A stretch of DNA of 64,000 nt from Sphaerolaimus hirsutus (GCA_964036195.1 OZ038460.1:11659504-11723503); one strand, 5' to 3'. Positions 1-11,946 are shown, counted from the first letter of the stretch. Numbers and translations: made by a program. The notes: generated from the letters alone by a model not told the origin.

Positions 1-53
1 CTAAAATATATCTGAACGTTCTTAAAATAACACATTTGTCCGGCGAATTCATA

Positions 54-283
54 TAGGTTCTCAAGTCATTTTACACCTTGCACGCGTGGTTCCCGCTGGA
101 AGCGTGCCAACGATATTTTACGCATGCGCTTTTCATAAAAAGTTGAAAAAGTTATCTGCTATACCTTAACTTATTCACAACAATAATTTCTTCATAAAAA
201 TCACATGCCTTATCAACATTGGCACGCTTCCAACGTGAGACAAAGATGAGTGCGAGGGCAGAGTATCACGTTCGACGAGTAAA
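54..283 (+). repeat. MITE, TTATACTC family, degraded copy
   Basis: One of three related copies in the window (others at 5451-5699 and, inverted, 63532-63782). The three share an internal block ACGCGTGGTTC.CGCTGGAAG near the left end, matched by an inverted TTGGCACGCTTCCA block near the right end, and a terminal AGAGTATCACGT stretch. In this copy the terminal inverted repeats are eroded, so the ends are approximate. No coding potential is visible, and the transposon superfamily was not identified. Confidence 0.7.
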
Positions 284-639
284 TAACACAATATTCAAAA
301 ACGTCCTTCCAAATTCATAGTAAATTTCCTCGCTGTAAATCAACCCATCAAAAGAGCCGCCGCACTTCAGCTGCTAGCGCTTGGCATTCACCTCGTGCCT
401 TAGTGTCAACTGGGCGCCTGGGCCCGCCACCAAGGCGACATGGTGAACACGCAGCGCACGCTGCTCGGCCACTAGATTCGCGATAAATTTAGATAGCTCG
501 TAGGTAGAACTAGGTAGGTAAATTAGTTGGTTAGCAGTCAAGTAGCCATTGTAGAAAGTGGCAAAATGTGGCAGTATAAATAAGTTACTTCGCCGACTCA
601 AGCAGACGTCCGCGTGGTAGAAATCAAGCAATGAGAATA
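284..639. other. No recognisable feature
   Basis: I see no supported gene, repeat family or regulatory site here. The long minus-strand open frame that runs through it (374-1297) resembles no family I know and extends into the GC-rich island next door. Confidence 0.5.
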
Positions 640-1490
640 AATACCATCGTAGACGCGGAGACACTGAAATGACTGGAAAGATTGAAGTGTGGAGCAGCGG
701 AGTAGAGCGCCGCCGCGGGCGCTTTATAAGCCCGGCGGCGCGCGGATCAGAAATGGGGTCGTGCCGAGCGGCTGATGCCCATAAATGCAGGGTGCCGCGC
801 GCCCGACCGCCCGCCAAGATAATCTGTCCAACTATACGTCGACTGGTGTGCCCCGTTCCGAAACAAAAGGCGCCCTCGGATGGGAGGCACTGGGCTCTGC
901 AACTGTGCAACTGCGTCACACTGCGACCGGGGGGGGCGCAATTGGCACGCCGCGCGGCACAGTTGGCCAGTGCGACCCGCGGCGCCGCCGCCATTGTCTC
1001 ATGCGGCGCCCGTCCTTCGTGCATATGGCGCAAACGGGAGCCGCCGCCGCCCGTCTCATTCAAGATTCTCGTTTGGAATGCGGCCCGGCCGAGACGCGAT
1101 ATTTCTCCGGGCCGATTGGAGTGCCACCGTCGCGTGCGCGCGCATGCAGCGTGCACCTTGCAGCGGAGGCATGGACGCGGCGCGGGCGCGCTCTGAGCAC
1201 ACGCTTTCCGCGCCGCCGGCGCCCGCGTCTTGGCCGCGCAGCTGCGCACCCGGCCATCTGCCCCCCTCCGGCCCATCTGTCCCCGCTTCCGCAGCATGCA
1301 CGCATGTACGCACTTGGTAGGGAAAGATGCACGTACGCGTCGTGTTGTCGCGGCGGCGCGGCGGCCGCCTCGAAGCGCCGCCGCGTTGCACCGCTGCTGT
1401 CAACAACTGCCCGCCGCAGCTGCAGCGCTACTGCTGTCTGCACGCCATGTACAGACCGCCGGGTTATCATAAATACACGCGGCACTGGTG
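640..1490. other. GC- and CpG-rich island, unassigned
   Basis: A sharply bounded GC-rich block in AT-rich surroundings, open in several frames on both strands because stop codons are rare at this base composition. TATA-like strings occur on the minus strand at about 724-731 (TTATAAAG) and on the plus strand near 1469 (CATAAATAC). No open frame shows recognisable domains. It could be a promoter/CpG island or hold an exon of a gene whose other exons are outside the window. GC-rich islands in this window are often exonic (for example the collagen gene), so a hidden exon is possible. Confidence 0.4.
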
Positions 1491-1964
1491 GTGCTTAGCT
1501 TCAGGCTACCCTTGCTTGCATGGTTCCAGGTTCCAGAAATTCCAGCTTGGGATAGACAAACACATCGGGGTGATAAATATAAAGCAACTTACAAAGACAT
1601 GCCAACAAGGATGTTTACTGAGTATTTGAAATTTGTTTGTTTTTCAACGTGTTCGCTCAGCCGTTTGGAACAGGCTGTTGTAATTAAGAAACTATTTTCA
1701 ATTTTTGAAATATTGGTGAAAAAAATTAAATGCAAATGCCCTTCCAAGTTCTGCAATAGAGACCGACATAACGTTTAGAAATTTTCAAACTTTAACTAAA
1801 TAAAACGATTTCGATTCCACAGACACAACTACATATGCATTTGAATCACGAAACGATCATGAAAGAGCACGTCATTTTCGTGGATTTTGATTTGAGTGTC
1901 AGTGTCGATCCACTTCATTGATGGCACAAATGCTTGAAGCTGCTTCACAAACCATGCAAAGATT
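1491..1964. other. No recognisable feature
   Basis: AT-rich sequence with short chance open frames. I see no homology, repeat ends or splice-bounded exon that I could defend. Confidence 0.5.
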
Positions 1965-2170
1965 CATCTGGTGCCAGTTCCGCAAAATGGGAAGTGAGAA
2001 GTGAAATGGCAAAGGCAAAGTGAAATGGCAAGTGAATTGGCATGTGAAATGCCGAAAGCGAAGAGAAATTACGGGTTTTTTTACTTCGCTTTTGCCAATT
2101 CAATTGCCGTTTCACTTTGCTTTTGCCATTTCACTTCTCACTTCTCATTTTGAACAACTGGCCCCAGATT
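1965..2170. repeat. Fold-back hairpin element with GTTCCGCAA-type cap
   Basis: Left end ATCTGGTGCCAGTTCCGCAA and right end TTGAACAACTGGCCCCAGAT are inverted versions of each other. Inside, arms built from short units such as GAAGTGAGAAGTGAAATGGC pair with the opposite arm around an AT-rich loop near 2075. The cap motif recurs in the hairpin at 52290-52495, which has different arm sequence. Non-coding. Confidence 0.75.
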
Positions 2171-2250
2171 CCAACAAAAATGAATACATGTGATTTGTGA
2201 TGCGCCGGTAATTTTGATGAATCATGTCAACGACAGTCCGCGTGACATTT

Positions 2251-4474
2251 CAGTAGTTGTTAAAACGTATTTACGTTTACTCAAAAGAGACGTATACTGA
2301 ATAAATACATTTACGTTTCCTCCGGAAAAAGTACCTATACGTATACTTTTATGCATACTTACATATACTTTTATGTATACTTACGTATGCTTTTACGCAT
2401 ACTTTTTGAAAGTACTTGAGTAAATAAAACATACACCCATGTTCACATGAGTTCGGACACTTAGAAAATTTTTATAAAAAACTTTATTCCACCGGAACTA
2501 TATAACTCAGAAAATTTTGACCAGTACCCAAATAAAGCCTGAACATTTGTCTACAAAAGCCATGGGACACCCCCCAGTATAATGCCATGTGGGCCGCGTA
2601 ATCCGCCAACACATTTTTTTATACAAAATTTTGTTGCTGACATGGGTTCGGACACTCCTTTATGTAGCAATGAATCTGTCTTTCAAGGCCAGATTTTGGC
2701 TTTGAAGACAGAAATAAGCTCTGACTAGTTGCTAGAGTCCAATTCCTTTAAAAAATCAGATTAGGATAGACTTTTATCACCTCATGTTGCTTGATACTTG
2801 TTGGGTGAGTTGACAATCATTTTCCTTAGTTCCCCACAAATGTGCGTCACTCAAACACAGTTGACACACGATTTTGGGCATTCAGCAGTCTGTAGGGCAC
2901 TGGAAACAACCAGGACAGTTAGAGGGGGTTGTGAGGTATCATTTATACACATCCCCATTCAAGGAAACATCCCCAAACTGGAGGCGTTTAAGTGCAAAAA
3001 AATTATTGTGTATATCTTACCTTTTTACTACTCAATTTTGCAATTTTTGAATTTTACATTTTTGCTCGTAAGCGTCTTGAGTTTGGGACGTTTCCTTGAA
3101 TGGTGGTGAGAATAAAAAATTCCCCACAACCTCCTCTAACTGTCCTGGTTGTTTCCAGTGCCCTACACACTGCTTAATGCCCAAAATCGCGCGGCAACTG
3201 TGTTTGAGTGATGCACATTTGTGGGGAACTGAGGAAAATGATTGTCAACTCACCCAACAAGTATCAAGCAACATGAGGGCATAAAAGTCTATCCTAATCA
3301 GATTTTTTAAAGGAATTGGACTCTGACAACTAGCCAGAGCTTATTTCTGTCTTCAAAGCCAAAATCCGGCCTTGAAAGACAGATTTTTTGCTACATAAAA
3401 GAAGTGTCTGAACCCATGTCAGCAACGAAATTTTGTATAAAAAATGTGTTGGCAGATTACGCGGCCCACATGGCATTATAATCAGGGGTGTCCCATGGCT
3501 TTTGTAGACAAATGTTTGGGCTCTATTTGGGTACCAGCCAAAATTTTCTGAGTTATATAGTTCCAGTGGAACTACGTTTTTTATAAAAAATTTCTAAGTG
3601 TCCGAACTCATATGAACATGGGTGTATTTCATATAGACTTTTATATTGGTATTTTCAAGGCATAGAATGGAAAAAAGGGAAAAATGCTACAAAAGGAAAA
3701 AAAGCAAAAATGTGTACATTTTGAGAGAATATTGGGGCAAACTTTTACAAAAATTCTCACTTTTTTGTTTTCTAGGAAAAGAAGTATTTCACTCACATTT
3801 GCTCATGGTAAAAGTAAAAAAATTTTCTTTACATTTTCTGTACTCAGAAGCTGCACAAATAGAAATACTTCACATTTATGTATACTTAGAAAAAAGTTTA
3901 GTACTATTCATAACTCTGGGAATCTCTTGAGTCATGACACATGTGGAGGCAAATTGGGGTCCAAACTTAGGCTCATGACTTTCTCTCAGAACAAATGTTG
4001 GAGCCCATAAAGTATTTACCAAAGTTGAAGTACCAAAGTACCACAGTTTACCAAAGTACTGAATGTATACCTAAAAGTATACATAATGCAAAACATTTTG
4101 TTTTTACTCACCCCTGAGTGCAGAAAATGTAAAGTAATCATTTTACTTTTATGCATGAGTAAAGAACTTTTGTCACTTAAAATCAATACTTTTCATACAT
4201 TTTTGCCCATTTTCACCTTCAATAGTTCATATGCTTTTTTGCTACTTTCAGCTTTTTTACTAGCTACATATGTAGGTATGTGCTTCTTTGCCCATTTTTG
4301 GCTTTTTTCTCCTTTTTCCTTTCTGTGTCTCGAAAAAGCCGGTATGCGAGTACTTTCAAAATATATACCTGTGTAAATGTGAGTATAGGTACTTTTTCAG
4401 AGTAATGTAAACGTTTTACTCAGTACTCAAGTGTAAATACGTATTTTTGAGTAAACATAGATGTTTTAACAACC
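2251..4474. mobile_element. hAT-like non-autonomous element (CAG.AGTTGTTA ends)
   Basis: The left end CAGTAGTTGTTAAAACGT matches, inverted, a GTTTTAACAAC right end. Subterminal GTAAACG/CGTTTAC and AGTACTTTT blocks are shared with elements at 31901-50364 and 56542-56996, both of which show 8-bp target duplications typical of hAT. In this copy the right tip is diverged and I see no clean duplication. It carries a nested fold-back element at 2434-3624. The right half (about 4150-4470) aligns with the flanks of retrotransposon copy 2. No transposase frame was seen. Confidence 0.7.
2434..3624. mobile_element. Long fold-back element, TA target (Tc1/mariner-like)
   Basis: Nearly the whole 1.19-kb element is one imperfect palindrome. 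Tips CACCCATGTTCA and TGAACATGGGTG are flanked by TA on both sides (2432-2433 and 3625-3626). Each arm is about 570 bases and the loop lies near 3000-3060. TA duplication and CAC/GTG tips are what Tc1/mariner MITEs show. The short open frames inside (2798-3109, 3096-3284) follow the palindrome and are not credible genes. Confidence 0.75.
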
Positions 4475-4789
4475 CAACCAACAAACATTGCGTATCAGTC
4501 ACCTGCCAAATCCGCATGTTTGCATAAGTTATGCATACTGTAGTATTTTTTAGTTGATGATAGTCGACTGCTTCAATACGGATGTGTAGAAAAAAGAATG
4601 ATTTTACTGAATACCCGATATTCTTAAGAAAGTCATGGTATTAAACTTAAAGGATGTATTCAGTTTTAAGCAAAAACTTATCTCTGTGTTTGGGTATTTT
4701 AACAAATAGTGACTAACGTGTTATAGGTACTTATGTCTGCCTTTATAAACAGTATCTACATGCCAATGGAAACCTGAAAAAAGTCGCAT
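4475..4789. other. No recognisable feature
   Basis: AT-rich spacer between the hAT-like element and a GC-rich island. Nothing supportable seen. Confidence 0.5.
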
Positions 4790-5290
4790 TCCGAATGATT
4801 CAAACGGCGCATATCGTGCGCGCGTAAAATTCCCGGCAAAATCGAAGAAACAGCACAACTGATTTGCCTGCAGCTGTCGCTTCGAATAAGCATGTTTGCA
4901 TGTGATCGGCCGCGGCAAATCTCGAATAACGGCCGCTAGCAGAATAGCACAACATGGATATCATGCACAGAAGCGGTGACAAATGCGCCTCAAGGCGCTC
5001 GGTGCCGGCTAAACAGAGGCACGGGGGTGGGGGGGGGGGGGGGGAAGGGAAGGAGCTCCATTGATTATGCAGAGCCGGGCGACGCGAGGCGGCGGCACCA
5101 GAGCCGCGGTGACACCCAGTCGCATATGAATGTGGCCGCGGCTGTGGAGCGTCCACTAACGCAGAATGCTCGCGTCTGCGAAGCCCGAGCACATGCACGC
5201 GGGGGCCGCGCGTGGATTTGTGTCCATGCAACGTGGGCGGGGCGGCGGCTCGCCAACCCGCAGCTAACGATGGCAGCTGAAAAATCACCG
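4790..5290. other. GC-rich island with 16-base G run
   Basis: CpG-rich block containing an uninterrupted run of 16 G at about 5029-5044. Open frames exist on both strands (for example 4800-5288 minus, 4976-5356 plus) but none has recognisable motifs or a preferred coding phase. Could be a promoter/CpG island or an exon. The G run is a likely assembly or polymerase trouble spot and a potential G-quadruplex. Confidence 0.35.
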
Positions 5291-5450
5291 ATTTTAAAAG
5301 ATTTTTGCCTCTTTTCAGAGGTTTCCAATGAATGGGAAAATATTTACAAACGGTGATTTTTAAAAAAATCTGTGACCATTTTTTATAAATATTTACAAGC
5401 CATATTAGATTTTTGCCGAATTTTAATTTAGAACACCCAAATAAAATAGG

Positions 5451-5699
5451 TATACTCCGGTTACTTTACACTCTGCACGCGTGGTTCTCGCTGGAAGTGT
5501 GCCAACGATGGTTAACGCGTCCGAGTTTCATAAAAAGATGACAAAATTGATTGTTGTTATAATGTTATTCATTAACATATTCACATCGATGATTTTTTTC
5601 ATATTTTCACGGAAATCGCATGATTTAATAATCATTGGCACGCTTCCAACACGAGACATAAATCAGTGCGATGGCAGAGTATCACGTACGCCTAGTATA
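5451..5699 (+). repeat. MITE, TTATACTC family, intact copy
   Basis: Left tip TATACTCC and right tip AGTATA are inverted repeats. Internal subterminal inverted blocks (CTGGAAGTGTGCCAA near the left, TTGGCACGCTTCCA near the right) match the copies at 54-283 and 63532-63782. About 249 bp, no coding capacity. TA-rich tips suggest insertion at TA. Confidence 0.8.
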
Positions 5700-6109
5700 C
5701 CTCTGATGGCTAAACACTACCTACCTAGTTTGACTGAGCTATTTAGCGCCCAGTGGTCAACTGATAAATCCGTTTTCAACACGTCTCGGCTTTGGTAGTC
5801 GGTGCATGCCAGTGCACAATTTTTATCTCCATCAAATAAAGTTTTGTTAATTTATACTCACTTTTTCAACAAGTGGCAGAAAATAACAATTTTGTAGACT
5901 TTCTAAAAATTCGAAAATTTCAGGTAGCCCGTCTGTAAACACACAGCGTTGCAAAAACTTAAGAATTGACCACCCTCGAGATGGCTTAAAACAGTCCAAA
6001 AATCTACCTGTCTCAATATTCGTACTGTTCCATACTGTTACAGAGTATAGCCAAAGATTGACTAGGTCGATCCGTTAAGCCGGGAAAAGTCGCGCTCGTA
6101 ATTTATCTC
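5700..6109. other. No recognisable feature
   Basis: AT-rich sequence. No repeat ends, RNA gene or credible exon identified. Confidence 0.5.
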
Positions 6110-6310
6110 GGCGCTCATTCGACGTTCCAGCGGCACAGGTGCACCGCACTGCAGCTAGCTTTCAGTTTGCGAAGGAATGCGTTGCACTGCACTGTTGGCT
6201 CGGGGGGAGCGCGCGGCCACATCGATTTTCCCCTGCCGCATTGCTTGGGTGCAGTGCGCCGCTGCTGCGGGGAAAATGAGGGGGGGTGCCCATGCCTATG
6301 CTTACAGCGG
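6110..6310. other. Small GC-rich patch, unassigned
   Basis: A short GC-rich patch open on the minus strand (part of 6115-6447). It has no splice-bounded exon that I can defend and no known motif. It may be an exon or regulatory fragment. Confidence 0.25.
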
Positions 6311-6685
6311 TGATAAAAAACTGTATGATATTTTGCGTGGGATATTTTAATTGCATATTTCAAATCTGAATTGAATACTCGGTTGGAGGTACGGAATTGG
6401 GCTCGATTCAGCTCAACCCGACTCGTCGTGACTCGAGGCAAAAACATCTGCTAAGAGACTCGGCTCGGCTTGATTGCAAAATAAATTGATTTGTGAAATT
6501 GACAAAATTCAAGTTTTTTCCCGACTCGACTTATATTTATTTGTGGCGAGGGAGATTTCGGTAGCTAGGTAAATACCTAATTATATACACAGACATTCGA
6601 AAATGCTTCTGCAGTATGCAAAGTTTTGCAAGGATGCATATATTATTATTATTTTTATGATTGGATAAAAAAGTAATTATTGATA

Positions 6686-6893
6686 TACCGTATTTCCTCG
6701 AAATACCCCCCGTCTCGAAATACCCCCCCCCTAAAAATGGACACTATGAAATAATTACCCCCCCCCTCAAAATGGACACTATGAAATAACTACCCCCCCC
6801 CCCCCCCTCGAAATACCCCCTCGTTTAATCCCCCCCTCAAAATTCTCACTATGAGACAATGACACCCCGGGGGTATTTCGAGGAAATACGGTA
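6686..6893. repeat. CCGTAT-tipped MITE with C/G-run interior
   Basis: The tips TACCGTATTTCCTCGAAATA and its inverse bound a block of iterated short units, each ending in a run of 6-13 C (left) or G (right). TA at both ends fits a TA target duplication (TA|CCGTAT...ATACGG|TA). This is the first of about ten copies of this tip family in the window. Confidence 0.75.
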
Positions 6894-7219
6894 ATATGGT
6901 TAAAGTGTAAATTCTGAAACACTTGTGACTAGTAAGTAAATACATATATCGAAAAATATCGTGATTTTTTGCCCAAAGGAATAATTTTTACTATAATCGA
7001 CTGTATGACTACCTTTGTCGGTTTGTGACACAGGTTTACTTATTTTACTTAAGAAGTAAAGGTATTTATGCACGTCTTGTCAACTATACGATGCAATGGT
7101 CATGCTGTCCCCCAGCATGTGCTTCCATAGCCAGCCGGACGCATTCTAGCGAGTGAAAAAAACGCGCAACGTTCGGCGGACCATGGCGTATCGCAGTATT
7201 TTTAAAGTAGCGTAATTTT
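6894..7219. other. No recognisable feature
   Basis: AT-rich sequence up to an assembly gap. Nothing supportable seen. Confidence 0.5.
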
Positions 7220-7419
7220 NNNNNNNNNNNNNNNNNNNNNNNNNNNNNNNNNNNNNNNNNNNNNNNNNNNNNNNNNNNNNNNNNNNNNNNNNNNNNNNNN
7301 NNNNNNNNNNNNNNNNNNNNNNNNNNNNNNNNNNNNNNNNNNNNNNNNNNNNNNNNNNNNNNNNNNNNNNNNNNNNNNNNNNNNNNNNNNNNNNNNNNNN
7401 NNNNNNNNNNNNNNNNNNN
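7220..7419. other. Assembly gap (200 N)
   Basis: Exactly 200 unknown bases. The 11 bases AGCGTAATTTT occur immediately on both sides, so the gap may be a placeholder between overlapping contig ends rather than real missing sequence. The minus-strand open frame called across it is an artefact. Confidence 0.98.
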
Positions 7420-7787
7420 AGCGTAATTTTCCTAGGATTTTTTCTTTTTAAAAACTGAAGGGCATGAATGAAATAAGTAGTTGGTTGCACTGAGAATATA
7501 ATTAATATCAAATTCTGTGAACCTAGAAAACCGTAAAATCCAATCGAAAAATATGATATGAATCTTCCCGCAAAAGTAAACCTTCATTGAGTACCTACTG
7601 ATCAATTGAAAGCTGGCAAATTTCCAAAGAAATTAAAAATTTGATGAATGATGTGAAAACAAGAACAACATTGATTTTATAATACTGTGTAATTTTACAT
7701 ATTACTTGTAAACAACTTACTGAATTGGCACAAATTCTTGATTGAGTCGCCTCCACTGAATAACTCCCTGATATTATAACTCCGGAC
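7420..7787. other. No recognisable feature
   Basis: AT-rich spacer. Its last 8 bases (CTCCGGAC, 7780-7787) are one copy of the target duplication of the next element. Confidence 0.5.
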
Positions 7788-8892
7788 TAGTGATGGAAAA
7801 GCGCCATGGCGCTGGCGCCTGGCGCTAGCGCCAAAGCAAAAAGCGCCATGGCGCTATTGGCGCTTGGCGCTAAAATGCTCTGGCGCCATTGGCGCTTGGC
7901 GCCGGGACCTGGGAAAGCGCCATGGCGCTTTTGGCGCTTGGCGCCATTTTCTTGTGGCGCTATTGGCGCCTGGCGCTGGCATTTTAAATGGCGCCAAAAA
8001 AGCGCCAACCATGATTATAACAATTATTACAATACAGTGAAAATCCGCAATCAAGTTGATCAATTTTGAGAAAAACTGAATAAATATTGATAAATATAGG
8101 TAAGGGTGTTCGGGGACATAAATATTTATTATTTATTTAAAATTTATTTAAAATTTGGTGACAAATGTATATAGGTATTTCCTCGAATTATCCCTCCCTT
8201 GAATTAACCACCCTCGAAATACCTCCCATCTTTAATAACGTACATTATGTATGCAATGTACATGATGTATTATTTGCTGCCAATTTCCATAGCAAATACA
8301 TATAGAGTAGTTTGTTTATGTATATATGCATATACCGTATTTCCTCGAAATATCCCCCGTGAATTAAATCAAAATAAACCCACATGGGAGTAATTCGAGG
8401 TAATATGGTACATATATTTTAACAATAAATTGCTCTGTATAGCAAAGTAAAAATACCATAAATTCTCTAAATAAGTCCTCTCCCTAGAATAACTCCAACT
8501 GTTAGCCAAATGAGAATAAAATAAACATCCCTTTAATAACTGCGCTTTTTAGCTGTGTGGGGAACAAAGAAGTCCTCATTGAAAGCCCACCAGTCACAAT
8601 GTTTGTGTGAAAAATATATCCCAGGGCATTTTAATAATGTAAACATTGTAGTGGTTGATTGAACTTCAATGGCAGAAATATAATCGACCACTACCTACGA
8701 CATCAGCGGTGCGTCACAGTTATGAATTCATTATTCTACAGACGTATTGCAGGAAAAAAATTTGGCGCTGGCGCTATTGGCGCTTGGCGCCATTACCCCC
8801 TGGCGCCATTGGCGCTTGGCGCTGAGGTTCAGAAAAGCGCCATGGCGCTTTTGGCGCTTGGCGCCAAAAGTCTGGCGCTTTTTCCATCACTA
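7788..8892. mobile_element. hAT-like non-autonomous element with GGCGCC hexamer arrays
   Basis: Terminal inverted repeats TAGTGATGGAAAA / TTTTTCCATCACTA are flanked by a perfect 8-bp target duplication CTCCGGAC (7780-7787 and 8893-8900), the hallmark of hAT transposition. Next to each tip lie about 130-200 bp of iterated GGCGCC/GGCGCT/TTGGCGCTTGGCGCC hexamers. The middle is AT-rich and non-coding and carries a small CCGTAT-tipped repeat (8333-8410). The open frames 7787-8069 and 8659-9013 are translations of the hexamer arrays, not genes. Confidence 0.85.
8333..8410. repeat. Short CCGTAT-tipped MITE
   Basis: Left TACCGTATTTCCTCGAAATA and right TTCGAGGTAATATGGTA are inverted tips of the family seen at 6686, nested in the hAT-like element. 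Only 78 bp, apparently internally deleted. Confidence 0.65.
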
Positions 8893-9152
8893 CTCCGGAC
8901 AAAAAGCAAAACGTTACCATATAGCATGCATTGGTCGATGACAAATATGTCACTGATTTTACGTCTTGAAATTTACTTAAAACTACAGTTGATGCAGATT
9001 TAAAATAACACATTCCGGTAAACTCAGATGTGCTCAGAAGATGAAAAATGGGTTTACAAAATTCTTAGTTTACCGTTAGTAAACTATTGTGTGCAGCGCC
9101 ATTCCGTTTCACCTGTTATTTGTCGTTATGCTGTAACTCAACTTTTACACAT

Positions 9153-9562
9153 TACCGTATTACCTCGAAATACCCCCATTATTATTTCACCAGCAAAATT
9201 TGAGGGTGGATAATACAAGGGGCGGGGGTTTATTCGAGGGGGGTATTATTTCGTCAGAAATTTTCGTAAGGATCGTAGTAAATACTTAATAGGCATTTGC
9301 GTACCCAAAACAAGTAATAAATGTGTCCAAACAGGATATATTTGGACATAAAAACGTGGGTAGCTACACAAACTAATCTACCTATGTGTAGCTGCAATGC
9401 AAATTAGCAGTAATAAATACATCATGTACATTGCATACATGATGTACATCATTCCAGGGGGGGTACTTCGAGTGGGGGTTTATTATTTCTCCAGCCCATT
9501 TTTATGGGGGTTAATTCGAGGGGGGGGGTAATTTAAGGGGGAAAATTCGAGATAATACGGTA
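9153..9562. repeat. CCGTAT-tipped MITE, 410 bp
   Basis: Starts TACCGTATTACCTCGAAATA and ends with its inverse. The interior shares blocks with the copies at 54412-54830 and 58225-58612, including a CAGCAAAATTTGAGG block and a palindrome around CATGTACATTGCATACATGA, plus G runs separated by TTATTATTTCG or TTAATTCGA units. No coding frame. Confidence 0.8.
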
Positions 9563-9823
9563 TATAGTGTCCGTAGGCTGGAAAATTGTCTGCAAATGAC
9601 CACAGTTACAGTTAAGGTGCGATTTCAGCTAGTAGATCGTTTCGTGGTCGTATTGCGAACAATTATGACATAATATTTGTTACGAGAATTTCACCCTATG
9701 TAAGTAAAATCATTGGCTTTTTCGTAACGAGTTCAACCTATATCCGTGTTCAACGTATTACATCAGTGGCTTAACATGATCGCATCAGAATCTACACTGC
9801 AAAGAATGAATTACTATGAAGAT

Positions 9824-10017
9824 GAGATTACAGCTCAGCGTGGATGTGACGTAAAATGACGACATAAAATTACGTCGTAAAATTAATTACATGAGTGTGG
9901 ATGATGCTACAGGTCTACAATTTTACACAGGTAGCATCATCCACACTCATGTAATTAATTTTACAACGTAATTTTACGTCGTCATTTTATGTCAAATTCA
10001 CGCTGAGCTGTAATCTC
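9824..10017. repeat. Perfect-arm hairpin MITE
   Basis: Two arms of about 88 bp, starting GAGATTACAGCTCAGCG and ending in its inverse, pair almost perfectly around a 20-base loop (near 9912-9930). No flanking duplication that I can be sure of. Non-coding; its RNA would form one long hairpin. Confidence 0.8.
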
Positions 10018-10298
10018 GGCTTGATTATAAGGAATGAATTAGGCATGTCAAATGAATTTAGAGTTATGGATATACTCGACGGACCGCATGCTATGCATTT
10101 TTCTGAAGATAACACTCCATCATGACGTCATCATTGATAAAATAAAAGTAATTCCAGCAAAAAAAAAAAAAAAAAACATGAGGGGAAAACAATCCTCGTT
10201 TGTACGCGACTCCGCCTTTTTGTGTTTTTAAATTTGTTCTTTTTGTGAAAGTGCATACATCCAGCTCGCGCGTTATCGACCAAGACATAATGTGAAAG
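10018..10298. other. Flank of retrotransposon copy 1
   Basis: AT-rich sequence with an A run at about 10159-10176. The last four bases AAAG (10295-10298) are the left target-site duplication of the retrotransposon. Confidence 0.6.
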
Positions 10299-11946
10299 TG
10301 TGAGCAAAAGTGGGTGTCCAAAAATTGTAAAATTTCAAAAATTTTAAGCGTAAATGTATATGTAGTACACTTAATGAATTTATGTAGAGGGTTGTTTATA
10401 CTTCCGAGCTTACAATAATTTAAACATTTCAGTTCTACTTCGACGTTGGTTTTGGGCGATTCAGTGGGCGAACGTGGCGTTGACGTTTTCGGCTACATCG
10501 CTGCGCTACGTCGGCAACGTGGCAACGTGCATTTCCGTTTTTCCGGTGCCCCATTGTGTTATGTGTGTCTTTTTGGCCAAGGAAAGGATTGGAGGTATTG
10601 AGGATCTGACACAAAGTTGACGCTGTGATGTAAATAGTTGTTTTTATTTGTTTAGAATTTTTTTAATTAGGCAGTTTTTTTTTAAGAAAGTGAGACAAGT
10701 GAATTGGCAACAATTTTGATTGTGACAGTTTAATTCAAAAGTATTTTTTCCATTTCTACTAGCGGTTTAGATTGCATAACAAAGTTTCAGTTATTTTCTC
10801 TAAGTAAAAAGAGTGACGCTGCAGTTACGTGTCGTAGTGCGTGAATGGTCAGTGATAGCTGAGGGCACATAGGTTGAATTTTGACTAACTTTCGCTGCAT
10901 TCTTTTGAAGTGAGGGCCGTGGCTATTGATCTAGTATGTACTGTGCATTCCTGCATTTCCGGATTGGGAAACCAAAGTTAATTTACAAGCGATTTTACAA
11001 AGGTACACTGATTATAGAGGTGCGATGATGATTGGTGTTGAAAATGAGAGGTAATTAAAAGAATCGAGTCTAACTCGACAGGCATGATCGCATGTCTAAA
11101 TGCCTACTCCCTTGGCTTGTTGTGAGAACAGCCCAGTCCGCCGATCTCATCGAAACAAGCACCCATACAGTGACAAGTGTACTTATTTTTGAGTGAATTG
11201 AGCAGTTCGGTATTTTCGGGGTGTGGTTTTTGCACAGTGCGTATGGGATCAGAAAGCCATGGTTGACTAATTAACATTCTGGTAGCAGAATGAGTGGTGT
11301 AGCAGCGAGAGTGGTCATTTTCGTGATAAGTGCCTTCGGTAGTTAATGGCTGTTGCATTTCGGCATGTGGCAGTGGATTCACTTGAGTTTGTTTTTAGTT
11401 TTAAACTTCAAAAAGTCATGCAATCTAAACATGCATTTAAGCTACAAAGATTGAAATTTATAAACTTTCAAGTTGCCAATCATTTGCGTTCGTATTTCTA
11501 TTAAGCGTTATACCGACTTCATATTCATTTTAACTTTAGGTTTGGTAGGGAATAGGTAAAACTCGAGTATGTTAATTTTTATTTGATTTTACGTTTGCAA
11601 CTTCGCTATTTTTTTTTATCTACCTAATCCTAGATTGATTTTTTTTTGTATTTCCCTTTCCCCTAGAAAACTGATAACTTGACATTTGGATATTTAGGAA
11701 TTTATGCAAATTTCGTGGTTGATCTTTATTATACAAAGAGATGAAATAATAAGCCGCTTGTTTTTCCTGTTTTTTCCCCGAATATTTTGATAAGTGTAAA
11801 GGTGATCTGATTTGAGTGCGTATTTATTTTATCACTCTGGTGGAATTTCCGCTAAGAGTCTTTAAAACGGTACCGTAATTCATTTTTTCCTTGACAGTCA
11901 GTGTGAAAGTTAATTTCGTTCGCCTTACCGGTATCCTAATCTCATC

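Noticed and set aside
374-1490. Several long overlapping ORFs on both strands of the GC-rich island
   Set aside because: High GC content removes stop codons in all frames; no motif, splice structure or codon phase favours any of them.
7146-7511. ORF across the N gap
   Set aside because: It spans 200 unknown bases.
7787-8941. ORFs rich in WRH/LAPGA-type repeats
   Set aside because: They are translations of GGCGCC hexamer arrays in a hAT-like element.
11104-11382. 92-codon minus-strand ORF present in all four LTRs
   Set aside because: Its open state is shared by descent, but differences between copy types are almost all amino-acid changing and the start codon is not conserved, unlike the plus-strand U3 ORF.
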